Notes: a model not told the origin generated them from the letters alone. A DNA stretch of 24,710 nucleotides from Seribacter sulfatis (GCF_964187635.1 NZ_CAXLMO010000118.1:1-24710), one strand, 5' to 3'. Shown: positions 16,909-24,710, numbered from the stretch's first letter. Program-made: numbers and translations.

Positions 16909-17224
16909 CTTCGCAACATGACTTGGGAGTTTTTAAGACTGGATCATATCCTCCCGGATGCATTGGATTACATCGTGCAATTCGCAGAAAGGTTTTAGCA
17001 AGTGCCTTGGGGAGTGAAAATGCAGTAAAACATTCTAATGCATATTCAGAGCATGTCGGATAAAAACGACAGGCTGCATAGGGGCCTAAAATAAATTGCT
17101 TAAGAGGAGAGAAAAATCTGTAGATACGGATGAATAATACAAAAGGGGAGGCAACTATTTGCCAAAAGATTCCTATGTTTACATACTCTAGCACTTGTTT
17201 TTTTCTATCTGCATTTTGGTTCAT
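16901..17224 (-). CDS. yidD: Membrane protein insertion efficiency factor
   Basis: A small YidD-family protein of about 107 residues (ATG at 17224; a TTG two codons earlier at 17230 is less likely). Family motifs are CRFYPTCSEYALECF and RCNPMHPGGYDPV. An N-terminal hydrophobic/amphipathic stretch (IFWQIVASPFVLFIRIYRF) suggests inner-membrane association, where YidD assists insertion by Sec/YidC. It usually sits in the rpmH-rnpA-yidD-yidC cluster. Here it is detached, lying between thrS and menF and overlapping menF by 8 nt. Confidence 0.93.
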   Translation of the reverse strand: MNQNADRKKQVLEYVNIGIFWQIVASPFVLFIRIYRFFSPLKQFILGPYAACRFYPTCSEYALECFTAFSLPKALAKTFLRIARCNPMHPGGYDPVLKTPKSCCEDE

Positions 17225-17265
17225 AGGCAAAAAAAGACCCCAGGATTTTGAAAAGAAAGAAAAAA

Positions 17266-19119
17266 CTAGGTGGTTTTTTCCAAAGTTTCACGGGAGGTGG
17301 GCAGAGACTTATCTTCAATTTCGGATGTAATCTTTTCCTTAAATTCTTCGAGTGTACATGGACCATCCCAACTGGGGTTTGCACGAGAACGAACGGAGAC
17401 TTTTCCTTCCTCTGCCTCTCTTTTCCCCACGATAAGCATATGGGGAACTTTATCTGTCTCTGCTTTTCTAATTTTAGCACCTAGCTTTCCAGATAATGTA
17501 TCAATGCCGACGCGAATACCTTTTCCTTTAAGATCTCGAAGATATTGTTCCGCCTTGTCTGTTAAATCATCATTCATGGGCAAAATACGTACCTGTTCCG
17601 GGGCTAACCAAGTAGGAAAGTTTCCGGCAAAGTGTTCGATCAAGACACCGCAGAATCTTTCCATTGAGCCAAAAGGTGCACGGTGAATCATTACTGGGCG
17701 ATGGTCCTGGTTATCTGACCCGACATAGCTCAGGTCAAATCTCTCGGGTAAATTATAGTCTACTTGTACAGTGCCTAGTTGCCATTCTCTTCCGATAACA
17801 TCCTTGACGACAAAGTCGATTTTGGGTCCGTAGAATGCCGCTTCTCCAAGTTCTTCCTCATAATCGACTCCTAAGTTTTGAACTGCTTCCCGAAGTGCTG
17901 ACTCGGCTTTGTCCCAAGCTTCGGGTGAACCCACATATTTATCAGACTCAGGATCACGCAAACTTACCCGGACCCGGTAGTCATTCATTCCCAGAATGGA
18001 AAAGACCAATTTTACGAGGCCCAAGCATCCTTGAATTTCCTCTTGTAATTGATCTTCCCGTATAAAGAGATGAGCGTCGTCCTGGGTAAAGCCTCTGACT
18101 CTGGTCATTCCGTTCAGTTCACCGGACTGTTCCCATCGGTATACGGTTCCAAATTCTGCAAGGCGAATGGGGAGATCGCGATAGGATCTTTGTTCCGAGC
18201 GAAAAATGCGAATGTGCATCGGACAATTCATCGGTTTGAGCAGGTAGCCTTCGATTTCTCCTTCGTCTAATTTGTTGGATAGTTCGGAGCAACTGCATCC
18301 TTCCTCTGCAAGTTTTGTAAGGCATTCACGGTGAATTATGGGTGGGTATTGAGAATCTTGATAATAAGGGAAATGCCCAGAAGTCCGAAACAGATCAAGC
18401 TTTCCCACATGGGGAGTGTAGACCTGGGAATAGCCCTGCTTATTTAACTCGGCCGAGATAAAACTTTCCAATTCCTGTCGAATAATAGCACCTTTTGGTT
18501 TCCATAGCACCAGGCCTTGTCCGACCATATCATCGATGTGAAAAAGTCCCATGTCCCGTCCGATGTTTCGGTGGTCTCTTTTCTTGGCCTCTTCTATTCT
18601 TGTAAGATGTTCAGCAAGTTCATCCTTGGATGGAAATGCAGTTCCATAAATTCTTTGCAGTTGTTTGTTATCAGAATTTCCACGGTGGTAGGAACCCGCT
18701 ACCTGGAGGAGTTTAAAGGCTTTAATTTTCTTTGTGTAGGATACATGAGAACCTGCACAAAGGTCGTGGAATTCACCGTTGCGGTAAAAAGAAATGGTTT
18801 CACCTTCTGGGATATCGTCCAAACGACCCAATTTATAAGTAGTTTGGCCCATGTCGGAGATGATTTTCTTCGCTTCTTCCCGGGAAACTTCAATTCTTTC
18901 GAAGCGTTGATTTTCTTTAATAATCTTTTTCATCACGACTTCAATCTCGTCTAAGACTTCAGGAGTGAATGCTATTTCTGAGTCAAAGTCGTAATAAAAT
19001 CCGTTATCCGTAGGAGGTCCAATATCTAACTGAGCATCAGGATAGAGTCGCAAGACAGCAGCAGCGAGGACGTGGGCAGTAGAGTGCCGAATTTCTTCTA
19101 ATGGATTCATTTCCTTCAT
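17266..19119 (-). CDS. thrS: Threonyl-tRNA synthetase lacking the TGS domain
   Basis: A 617-residue class II synthetase charging tRNA-Thr. The editing domain has HSTAH (12-16) and CAGSH (121-125), which clear mischarged Ser-tRNA-Thr. The catalytic domain has motif 2 (AEFGTVYRWEQSGE), motif 3 (GSMERFCGVLIEHFAG) and zinc ligands Cys299, His350 and His479. The anticodon-binding domain follows from about 510. The N-terminal TGS domain (about 60 residues in E. coli) is absent: HSTAH starts at residue 12, and the in-frame metH stop lies only 19 codons upstream. An insert of about 30 residues at 258-291 contains GCSCSEL (Cys275, Cys277) just before KPMNCPMH. It lies 57 nt downstream of metH. Confidence 0.96.
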   Translation of the reverse strand: MKEMNPLEEIRHSTAHVLAAAVLRLYPDAQLDIGPPTDNGFYYDFDSEIAFTPEVLDEIEVVMKKIIKENQRFERIEVSREEAKKIISDMGQTTYKLGRLDDIPEGETISFYRNGEFHDLCAGSHVSYTKKIKAFKLLQVAGSYHRGNSDNKQLQRIYGTAFPSKDELAEHLTRIEEAKKRDHRNIGRDMGLFHIDDMVGQGLVLWKPKGAIIRQELESFISAELNKQGYSQVYTPHVGKLDLFRTSGHFPYYQDSQYPPIIHRECLTKLAEEGCSCSELSNKLDEGEIEGYLLKPMNCPMHIRIFRSEQRSYRDLPIRLAEFGTVYRWEQSGELNGMTRVRGFTQDDAHLFIREDQLQEEIQGCLGLVKLVFSILGMNDYRVRVSLRDPESDKYVGSPEAWDKAESALREAVQNLGVDYEEELGEAAFYGPKIDFVVKDVIGREWQLGTVQVDYNLPERFDLSYVGSDNQDHRPVMIHRAPFGSMERFCGVLIEHFAGNFPTWLAPEQVRILPMNDDLTDKAEQYLRDLKGKGIRVGIDTLSGKLGAKIRKAETDKVPHMLIVGKREAEEGKVSVRSRANPSWDGPCTLEEFKEKITSEIEDKSLPTSRETLEKTT

Positions 19120-19176
19120 AATGAAGATATCTTCTAATTGTACAGATAAAAACCTGCAACGCCAAAGGGAAGAGTT

Positions 19177-22100
19177 TTACTCATCAAACCCAAGATTGGG
19201 TCGTAACCATTTCAGGGCTTCTTCGATCGGCCAATTTTTCCTTTTTGCATAATCTTCAACTTGGTCCTTGCCGAGCTTGCCCACATTAAAATATTTTGAA
19301 TCGGGATTGGAGAAATAAAGGCCAGAAACTGAAGAGCCTGGGTTCATTGCCCGTGACTCTGTCAATTCTAGCCCGATTTCTTTCTTCACATCGAGAAGTT
19401 TCCAAATGGTGTCCTTTTCGGTATGATCGGGTTGGCATGGATATCCACTGGCGGGGCGGATACCCTGGTATTTTTCTTTGATTAGTTCGCTATTGCTTAA
19501 ATTTTCAGTTTTTCCAAAGCCCCACCACTCACGCACTTTTTTATGAGTATATTCAGCCATTGCTTCTGCAAATCGGTCGCCCAGTGCTTTAGTCATAATG
19601 GCGTTATAATCATCATTGTCCTCCTCAAATTCTTGTGCCAGTAAATCTACTCCAGACCCTGCACAAACTGCAAAGGCGCCGAGGTAATCAGTTCGGTTGG
19701 AATCGATTGGTGCCACAAAGTCTGATAAGCAAAATTGAGGTTGGTCGAGTAGAGATTGTTGACGTCTTACAAAATGGAATCGACCGACCTCATTTTGTTT
19801 TTCTAAATCTTCGTACAAAACAACATCGTCTGTAGATGAATTTGCTGGCCAAATACCGACCACTGCTTCGCAAGTAAAAAGATCCTCCTTGAGTATCCGG
19901 TTTAATAAAACTTGTGCATTGTCGAAGAGATCTTTGGCTTCGGAACCAGAATCAGACCGTTCGAAAATAGAAGGATACTGTCCCTTTAATTCCCACGACC
20001 AGAAAAAAGGCGACCAATCGAAGAACTCGAGTACTTCCTTTAAGGGGGCAGAAATTTTGTGAACACCAAGGGCGTCGGGATAAGGTTCCGAAATTTCTTG
20101 TTTTTCCCAATCAAACTGAAGTGATTTTTTTCGGGCCTCTGTAATTGGAAGTAGTTTTTGTTGCCCTTTTTCGGCATGCTTTGTGCGCAGAGTTTCTTGG
20201 TTTATTTTTAAATTTTCCAAAAACTCTTTTTTCTTACTTTCGATGGTAAGATCGTTGCAAACATTAACCACAAGGGAGGCATCTGGTACCTGTACTACTG
20301 CTTCTTTGTAAAAAGGGGCGATCTTAATGGCAGTGTGTGCTCGGCTTGTTGTGGCACCTCCAACAAGGAGTGGGATTGTCATGCCTAGCTTGGTCATTTC
20401 CTTGGCATTATGAATCATTTCATCAAGGGATGGGGTAATTAATCCGCTCAAACCAAGAACATCGGCATTGTGCTTTTGCGCAGCCTCTAAAATTTTATCG
20501 CAGGAAACCATCACTCCTAAGTCAATCACCTCCCAATTGTTACATGCCAGAACAACGCCGACTATGTTTTTTCCGATATCATGTACATCACCCTTAACTG
20601 TGGCAATTACCATGGTACCTCGCTTACTGGATTCAGTCCCGACTTTTTCGGCCTCCATAAATGGTTCTAAATAAGCAACTGCTTTTTTCATCACCCGTGC
20701 ACTTTTTACGACTTGAGGAAGGAACATTTTACCTTCGCCAAACAAATTCCCCACTACTTTCATGCCGTCCATCAACGGACCTTCAATCACCTCCAATGGT
20801 CGTCCTAGCATTTGGCGTGCTTCCTCTGCATCTGATTCAGCATAGTCTCCAATTCCTTTTACCAGAGAATAAGTGAGTCTTTCGCCTACTGGTTTCTCTC
20901 TCCATGAAAGGTCGGGACCTTCTGATTTTCTTTTCGAGCTCTGATCTTTAATTTGTTCAGCAAACTCTAATAGTCGGTCTCCTGCCTCACTATCTTTGGC
21001 TAGTACTACATCCTCAACGCATATCCGAAGATTGGGCTCAATATCATCATACACTGCAAGCATACCCGCATTGACAATCCCCATGTCCAGCCCTGCCTTA
21101 CAGGCATGGTAGAGAAAGGCGGCATGCATTGATTCTCGAACTAAGTTATTTCCGCGAAAAGAAAATGAGACATTACTGATACCGCCGCTAGTCCGCGCAT
21201 GCGGACATCTTTTTTTGATTTCCCGAACCGCCTCAATGAAATCAATTCCATACGAGTCATGTTCAGGCATTCCGGTAGCTAGAGTGAGCACATTGGGATC
21301 AAAAATAATATCCTGAGGAGGGAAGTTAACCTCATTGACTAATATTTTGTAGGCTCTTTCACATATTCTGACCTTATCGTCCAAGGTGGCGGCTTGTCCT
21401 TTTTCGTCAAAAGCCATGACCACCACTGCGGCCCCATATCGTTGGGCCAATTGGGCATGTTCCTTAAAAGTTTCAACCCCTTCCTTGAGGCTTATTGAAT
21501 TGATGATACATTTTCCCTGAATTACCTTTAATCCTGCCTCTATGACTGACCATTTTGAACTATCAATCATAATTGGAACCTTGGAGATATCTGGTTCAGA
21601 GACCACCAAGTTTAAAAAACGGCTCATACACGCTTCCCCGTCAAGCATTGCTGCGTCAAAATTAACATCGATAACATTGGCACCATTTTCAACCTGTTGT
21701 TTGGCAACCCTTAACGCACTCTCATAATCTTCCGCTTCAATTAATTTTTTAAAACGTGGCGAGCCCGTTACATTTGTTCGTTCCCCCACCATTAAGAAGG
21801 ATGTTTGTTGATCCTTCATTGTGAAAGGTTCTAACCCGCTTAAGCGAAGTGCGGGATCAATTTCGGGCACAGTCCGGGTAGGATAATTCCCCAGTTTTTC
21901 CGAGATTGCATGTATGTGTTCGGGAGTAGTTCCGCAGCAACCACCTGCCAGGTTAATTAAGCCTTCCTCCGCAAAAACTGATAAAGAATCAGCAGTATCT
22001 TCAGGTTTCTCGTCATACCCTGTCGCGGAGAGTGGATTGGGTAGACCAGCATTGGGGTAGCAATGCACCAGGCAATCAGCATGCTTGGATAACTCTTGAA

Positions 22101-22890
22101 GGTAAGGACGCATGGCATCGGCTCCCAATGCACAATTTAAACCAACACAAAGCGGTTTTGCGTGGGAAATAGAATTCCAACAAGCTTCTGTTGTCTGACC
22201 CGATAGCGTTCTTCCAGATGCATCGGTAATTGTAATTGAAAGGATAACAGGAAGCCTTTTCCCGGTGTCATCAAAGTAGTTTTCTATCGCAAAAATCGCG
22301 GCTTTTAAATTGAGAGTATCAAAAGTGGTCTCTGGTAAAAGTAAGTCCACCCCGCCGATTACCAACGAATCTATTTGTTGATAGTAAGAGGAAACAAGTT
22401 GATCGAATGTAACATTTCGAAGTGCAGGGTCATTAACGTCAGGGGATAGAGAAGCGGTACGGTTAGTGGGACCAATTGCACCAGCAACAAAACGAGGCCG
22501 ACTCGGATCTTTTACCATTGCCGCATCTGCCGCCTCTCTTGCCAAGCGGGCAGCACTGATATTAAGTTCGGGCACGATTTCTTCCAAATTATAATCGGCC
22601 ATGGAAATTGTGGTGGCACTAAAAGTATTCGTTTCCACAATATCACTTCCCGCATCAAAATAAGATTGATGAATATTACGAATGATATCGGGTCTTGTGA
22701 GGCAGAGAAGGTCGTTGTTTCCCTTTAGTTCTTTGGCATGATTCTTAAAATGTTCTCCCCGGAAGTCTTCTTCCTCCAGTTTCTCTTGCTGAATCATAGT
22801 CCCCATGGCTCCATCCATGATCACGATTCTTTCTTTTAAAAGATTTTGTAGGTCCTTTTCGGTAGGTCGGCTTAAAGAGAAGTTTTTCAT
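19177..22890 (-). CDS. metH: Cobalamin-dependent methionine synthase
   Basis: A 1237-residue modular enzyme transferring a methyl group from methyltetrahydrofolate via methylcobalamin to homocysteine. Domains in order: homocysteine-binding (about 15-335; zinc ligands Cys253, Cys318, Cys319 in GLNCALG and GGCCGTTPEH); pterin-binding (about 360-625; VGERTNVTGS); cobalamin cap and Rossmann domains (about 655-900; DVHDIG with axial His770); AdoMet reactivation domain (about 905-1237; RPASGYP at 1145-1151). All modules look intact. It heads the minus-strand operon. A near-perfect palindrome ends 8 nt before its ATG, suggesting direct transcriptional control. I see no fold resembling a cobalamin riboswitch in the roughly 130 bp upstream. 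Confidence 0.98.
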   Translation of the reverse strand: MKNFSLSRPTEKDLQNLLKERIVIMDGAMGTMIQQEKLEEEDFRGEHFKNHAKELKGNNDLLCLTRPDIIRNIHQSYFDAGSDIVETNTFSATTISMADYNLEEIVPELNISAARLAREAADAAMVKDPSRPRFVAGAIGPTNRTASLSPDVNDPALRNVTFDQLVSSYYQQIDSLVIGGVDLLLPETTFDTLNLKAAIFAIENYFDDTGKRLPVILSITITDASGRTLSGQTTEACWNSISHAKPLCVGLNCALGADAMRPYLQELSKHADCLVHCYPNAGLPNPLSATGYDEKPEDTADSLSVFAEEGLINLAGGCCGTTPEHIHAISEKLGNYPTRTVPEIDPALRLSGLEPFTMKDQQTSFLMVGERTNVTGSPRFKKLIEAEDYESALRVAKQQVENGANVIDVNFDAAMLDGEACMSRFLNLVVSEPDISKVPIMIDSSKWSVIEAGLKVIQGKCIINSISLKEGVETFKEHAQLAQRYGAAVVVMAFDEKGQAATLDDKVRICERAYKILVNEVNFPPQDIIFDPNVLTLATGMPEHDSYGIDFIEAVREIKKRCPHARTSGGISNVSFSFRGNNLVRESMHAAFLYHACKAGLDMGIVNAGMLAVYDDIEPNLRICVEDVVLAKDSEAGDRLLEFAEQIKDQSSKRKSEGPDLSWREKPVGERLTYSLVKGIGDYAESDAEEARQMLGRPLEVIEGPLMDGMKVVGNLFGEGKMFLPQVVKSARVMKKAVAYLEPFMEAEKVGTESSKRGTMVIATVKGDVHDIGKNIVGVVLACNNWEVIDLGVMVSCDKILEAAQKHNADVLGLSGLITPSLDEMIHNAKEMTKLGMTIPLLVGGATTSRAHTAIKIAPFYKEAVVQVPDASLVVNVCNDLTIESKKKEFLENLKINQETLRTKHAEKGQQKLLPITEARKKSLQFDWEKQEISEPYPDALGVHKISAPLKEVLEFFDWSPFFWSWELKGQYPSIFERSDSGSEAKDLFDNAQVLLNRILKEDLFTCEAVVGIWPANSSTDDVVLYEDLEKQNEVGRFHFVRRQQSLLDQPQFCLSDFVAPIDSNRTDYLGAFAVCAGSGVDLLAQEFEEDNDDYNAIMTKALGDRFAEAMAEYTHKKVREWWGFGKTENLSNSELIKEKYQGIRPASGYPCQPDHTEKDTIWKLLDVKKEIGLELTESRAMNPGSSVSGLYFSNPDSKYFNVGKLGKDQVEDYAKRKNWPIEEALKWLRPNLGFDE

Positions 22891-22898
22891 TTCGTATC

Positions 22899-22924
22899 AA
22901 CGCATCATGATATCTTGATGCGTT
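22899..22924 (-). promoter_or_regulatory. Palindromic operator candidate upstream of metH
   Basis: Perfect 9-bp arms AACGCATCA and TGATGCGTT surround TGATATCT. With its centre the site is palindromic over 26 bp apart from one symmetric mismatch. It ends 8 nt before the metH start codon. A possible -35 (TTGCAA, minus strand, just upstream) would place RNA polymerase over the repeat. ATCAAGAT/ATCTTGAT half-sites of this kind recall ArsR-family methionine-cycle regulators such as SahR, but that link is from memory. The alternative is an RNA hairpin occluding the start. Confidence 0.5.
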
Positions 22925-23022
22925 ATTTGCAAACCGAAAGAGTATTTCTTAGCGGAAAGATTATTTCATTTGGTTGTAAATTTCTTTGCTTCTTTGTAAA
23001 GAATCGTATACAACAGTTTTTT

Positions 23023-23100
23023 CGGGATGTAGCGTAGTCTGGTTAGCGCGCCTGCTTTGGGAGCAGGAGGCCGAGAGTTCGAATCTCTCCATCCCGACCA
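23023..23100 (+). tRNA. tRNA-Pro (anticodon UGG)
   Basis: A 78-nt tRNA with encoded CCA. The acceptor stem is CGGGATG/CATCCCG, the D-arm contains TAGTCTGGTTAGCGC, the anticodon stem-loop is CCTGC-TTTGGGA-GCAGG with TGG at 23058-23060, the T-arm is AGAGTTCGAATCTCT, and it ends in A-CCA at 23097-23100. A weak possible -10 (TATACA, 23007-23012) lies suitably upstream. It is divergent from metH. Confidence 0.98.
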
Positions 23101-23226
23101 TTTTCTTTTGCAAATCTCATAGGAAGCCTAATTCATAGTTATTTCCTGTTCAGTGATTCGAGTTGCAAAGTTATTGACCCAGTAATTTAAATTTTGATTA
23201 CTTACCAGAAGGAAAATACTGCACGC

Positions 23227-23240
23227 TAATGGTACCATTA
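23227..23240. promoter_or_regulatory. Perfect 14-bp palindrome before the cupin gene
   Basis: TAATGGTACCATTA is its own reverse complement. It lies 26 nt before the ATG of the cupin gene, a position consistent with an operator near the transcription start. A TTGACC hexamer at 23174-23179 could be a -35 element, but I see no good -10 for it. Confidence 0.35.
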
Positions 23241-23266
23241 CTCCATCATTAAAACCTAGCTTAATA

Positions 23267-23770
23267 ATGGGCGAAGACGAAGATCAGAATATTATAGAGC
23301 ATTATCGATTGTCATCCCATCCTGAAGGGGGATGGTTTAGAAGAACTTACAGTTCCTCTACTAATGTATTTCTCGATCGAGGGGAAAGATTGTGTGGAAG
23401 TTCTATCTACTATTTTCTAAAGCAGGGGGAGCACTCATGCCTCCATTCTTTGAAATCGGACGAGACTTGGTATTTTCATTTTGGTTCATCAGTTAGAATT
23501 CATCTATTTTCAACTTCAGAATATCAAAGTGTAGATCTCGGTCACGATTGGCAATGCGGCGAGGTCGCTCAATACCCAATACCAGCCGGCGTTGTATTTG
23601 GGGCGGAACTACTCCAGAAAAAAGGAGCGTTAATGAGCTGCTCGGTCTGTCCAGGATTTGCAATTGATGATTTTAAATGGGCATCTGTTGATGAACTTTT
23701 AGTAGAATTTCCTGAACAAGCTGAAATTATTCGCCGCCTGCAACCTGACTTTGTTCCGGAAGATAATTGA
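23267..23770 (+). CDS. Cupin_5 (DUF985) family protein
   Basis: A 167-residue single-domain cupin. Family features in order are SHPEGGWFRRTYSSS (about 17-31), SSIYYFLKQGEHSCLHSLKSDETWYFHFG (about 46-74, split metal-like His positions in CLHS and YFHFG), IPAGVVFGAEL (about 105-115) and CSVCPGFAIDDFKWA. The DUF985 fold is a beta-barrel seen in proteins of unclear function, possibly sugar- or nucleotide-sugar-binding, so I assign no reaction. The ATG at 23267 has no Shine-Dalgarno. The stop TGA overlaps the next start as TGATG, so the two proteins are probably made together. It lies 166 nt after tRNA-Pro. Confidence 0.85.
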   Translation: MGEDEDQNIIEHYRLSSHPEGGWFRRTYSSSTNVFLDRGERLCGSSIYYFLKQGEHSCLHSLKSDETWYFHFGSSVRIHLFSTSEYQSVDLGHDWQCGEVAQYPIPAGVVFGAELLQKKGALMSCSVCPGFAIDDFKWASVDELLVEFPEQAEIIRRLQPDFVPEDN

Positions 23771-24348
23771 TGATTGTAACGGAAGAATATCGAATGGGGC
23801 AGGATCGAATTTTGTCCTGTGTTATTCCACAATATCAAGATTGGATAGATTCAATTTTAAATGAGTTAAAAAGAGGAAAAAATAATTTTGAATATTCACA
23901 CCCAATCGGTGGGCGATGGGAAAACTCATACCTTAGTATTAACGATATTCCTTCGGTTCGTTTGCCCATGAGGTTGGCGAGAGAAATAATAAAAGAAAAG
24001 TGGCAGAAACCAACTATCGTACTCTATGAGCCTCCCCATCATTTAAAAAATGTACACCCCCCTTTTTGGTTCAATATTGCCAAGTGTAATGAAATTACTG
24101 GAGTTCATGATCATGCCCAATTAGCTTCTTTTTCTGGCGTTGTTTATTTGCAGTGTAATTCTTTTTCTGGTCAATTATATTTCCCCCAATCGGGAGGAGA
24201 TGAATTTTCGATTATTCCCGAGGTTGGAAAGATGGTTTTATTTCCCTCCAACGTAAGGCATGGAGTACACCCTAATAAGTCGGAAGACGAAAGAATATCG
24301 CTCGCCTTTAACCTCTATCCTTTTCCTCTTCCGAGTGAGGAATGGTAG
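23770..24348 (+). CDS. Predicted 2-oxoglutarate/Fe(II)-dependent oxygenase
   Basis: A 192-residue protein resembling the TIGR02466-type putative 2OG-Fe(II) oxygenases common in marine bacteria and cyanophages. Candidate iron ligands are the His residues of GVHDHAQLASFSGVVYLQ (about 112-129) and the distal His in FPSNVRHGVHP (about 157-167). The Arg of ERISLAFNLYPFP would hold 2-oxoglutarate. No signal peptide or membrane segment is seen. The substrate is unknown. I start at the ATG (23770), which overlaps the cupin stop by one base. A TTG one codon earlier (23767) is also open, and GGAAG upstream is a weak ribosome site. Partnership with the cupin is inferred from coupling only. Confidence 0.75.
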   Translation: MIVTEEYRMGQDRILSCVIPQYQDWIDSILNELKRGKNNFEYSHPIGGRWENSYLSINDIPSVRLPMRLAREIIKEKWQKPTIVLYEPPHHLKNVHPPFWFNIAKCNEITGVHDHAQLASFSGVVYLQCNSFSGQLYFPQSGGDEFSIIPEVGKMVLFPSNVRHGVHPNKSEDERISLAFNLYPFPLPSEEW

Positions 24349-24488
24349 GCAATTCTTTGTTATATTATATTTTTTAAAATAAAAGTAATATCTTTTTCGA
24401 TTTACATTGTTATTTTTTGTTGCGATCACAATTATTATATAAGTTTTAAAACCAGTTAAAAATTTTAATTTCCTAGCTATTGTCCATT
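24349..24488. other. AT-rich intergenic spacer before korA
   Basis: About 140 bp of very AT-rich DNA between the oxygenase gene and korA, containing several short T and A runs and TTAAAAATTTTAA. It must hold the end of one unit and probably the korA promoter, but I could not find a -35/-10 pair with good spacing or a stable terminator stem. Confidence 0.5.
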
Positions 24489-24710
24489 ATGATTCAGCCA
24501 ACTGATTCTTTTGAAGAAATTGATTCCGCCGTTGTCCGGTTTGCCGGAGATTCTGGAGATGGAATGCAAACTGTGGGGGAGCGATTTACCGATAGTAGTG
24601 CATTCGCCGGTAATGATATTGCGACTCTTCCTGACTTCCCTGCTGAGATTAGAGCCCCCGCCGGCACCCTTGCTGGAGTTTCTGGTTTTCAATTGCAATT
24701 CGGTAACACC
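24489..24710 (+). CDS. korA: 2-oxoglutarate (2-oxoacid):ferredoxin oxidoreductase alpha subunit, N-terminal part
   Basis: The first 74 codons of a gene that continues beyond the window. RFAGDSGDGMQTVGERF (about 18-34), LPDFPAEIRAPAGTLAGVSG (about 48-67) and FQLQFG belong to the gamma-type domain that opens the fused KorA subunit. KorA with KorB oxidatively decarboxylates 2-oxoglutarate to succinyl-CoA, reducing ferredoxin; a related 2-oxoacid specificity is possible. The ATG at 24489 has no Shine-Dalgarno. korB would be expected next, outside the window. Confidence 0.9.
   Translation, partial: MIQPTDSFEEIDSAVVRFAGDSGDGMQTVGERFTDSSAFAGNDIATLPDFPAEIRAPAGTLAGVSGFQLQFGNT

Noticed and set aside
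17270..17686. Open frame of 138 codons on the plus strand within thrS
   Set aside because: It is antisense to the thrS anticodon-binding domain and is explained by codon bias on the coding strand.
22891..23022. Cobalamin or SAM/SAH riboswitch upstream of metH
   Set aside because: Only about 130 bp separate metH from tRNA-Pro, and apart from the palindrome I see no conserved riboswitch core.
24362..24397. ATATTA...TAATAT followed by CTTTTT as a terminator of the oxygenase gene
   Set aside because: The stem is six A-T pairs with an 18-nt loop, too unstable to call in an AT-rich region where such matches arise by chance.
23077..24710. Integrative element attached at tRNA-Pro
   Set aside because: I found no integrase and no repeat of the tRNA 3' end downstream in the window.

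Overview
This window reads as a chromosomal housekeeping region of a Gram-negative bacterium of the Planctomycetes-Verrucomicrobia-Chlamydiae type. My best guess is Verrucomicrobiota, Opitutae-like, possibly marine. The reasons are the long IspG with a large central insert, the run uppS-cdsA-dxr-rseP-ispG, the lysophospholipid MFS/PlsC fusion, a menaquinone pair (menF-menD), cobalamin-dependent MetH, moderately AT-rich DNA, and the near absence of Shine-Dalgarno sequences. This placement is inference, because no rRNA is present. I see no CRISPR array, transposase, integrase or prophage.

Layout. (1) 10-7289, minus strand: a probable operon read from 7289 downwards, uppS > cdsA > dxr > rseP > ispG > inositol-monophosphatase-family gene, with overlaps or very short gaps, then tRNA-Gly(UCC). 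It couples late MEP-pathway isoprenoid synthesis (Dxr, IspG) to undecaprenyl diphosphate (UppS), CDP-diacylglycerol (CdsA) and envelope proteolysis (RseP). (2) 7361-12966, plus strand: pterin-4a-carbinolamine dehydratase, an MFS/acyltransferase fusion, then nrnA-truB-ribF, the tail of the common nusA-infB-rbfA neighbourhood. (3) 12963-22890, minus strand: metH > thrS > yidD > menF > menD > mutM, tightly packed. The last gene meets ribF tail to tail and the two stop codons share one TTAA. (4) 23023-24710, plus strand: tRNA-Pro(UGG), a translationally coupled pair (Cupin_5/DUF985 protein and a predicted 2-oxoglutarate/Fe(II) oxygenase), an AT-rich spacer, and the first 74 codons of korA, which runs off the window.

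No stretch over 300 bases lacks a gene. The observations most worth a second look are protein-level departures: a Fpg/MutM that has lost two of its four zinc-finger cysteines, a threonyl-tRNA synthetase with no TGS domain and a Cys-containing insert, and an MFS-PlsC fusion ending in what looks like the remnant of an adenylation domain. There are also two palindromic operator candidates, upstream of metH and of the cupin/oxygenase pair. I found no clear case for a wholly new biological system here. The cupin/oxygenase pair is the least explained unit.
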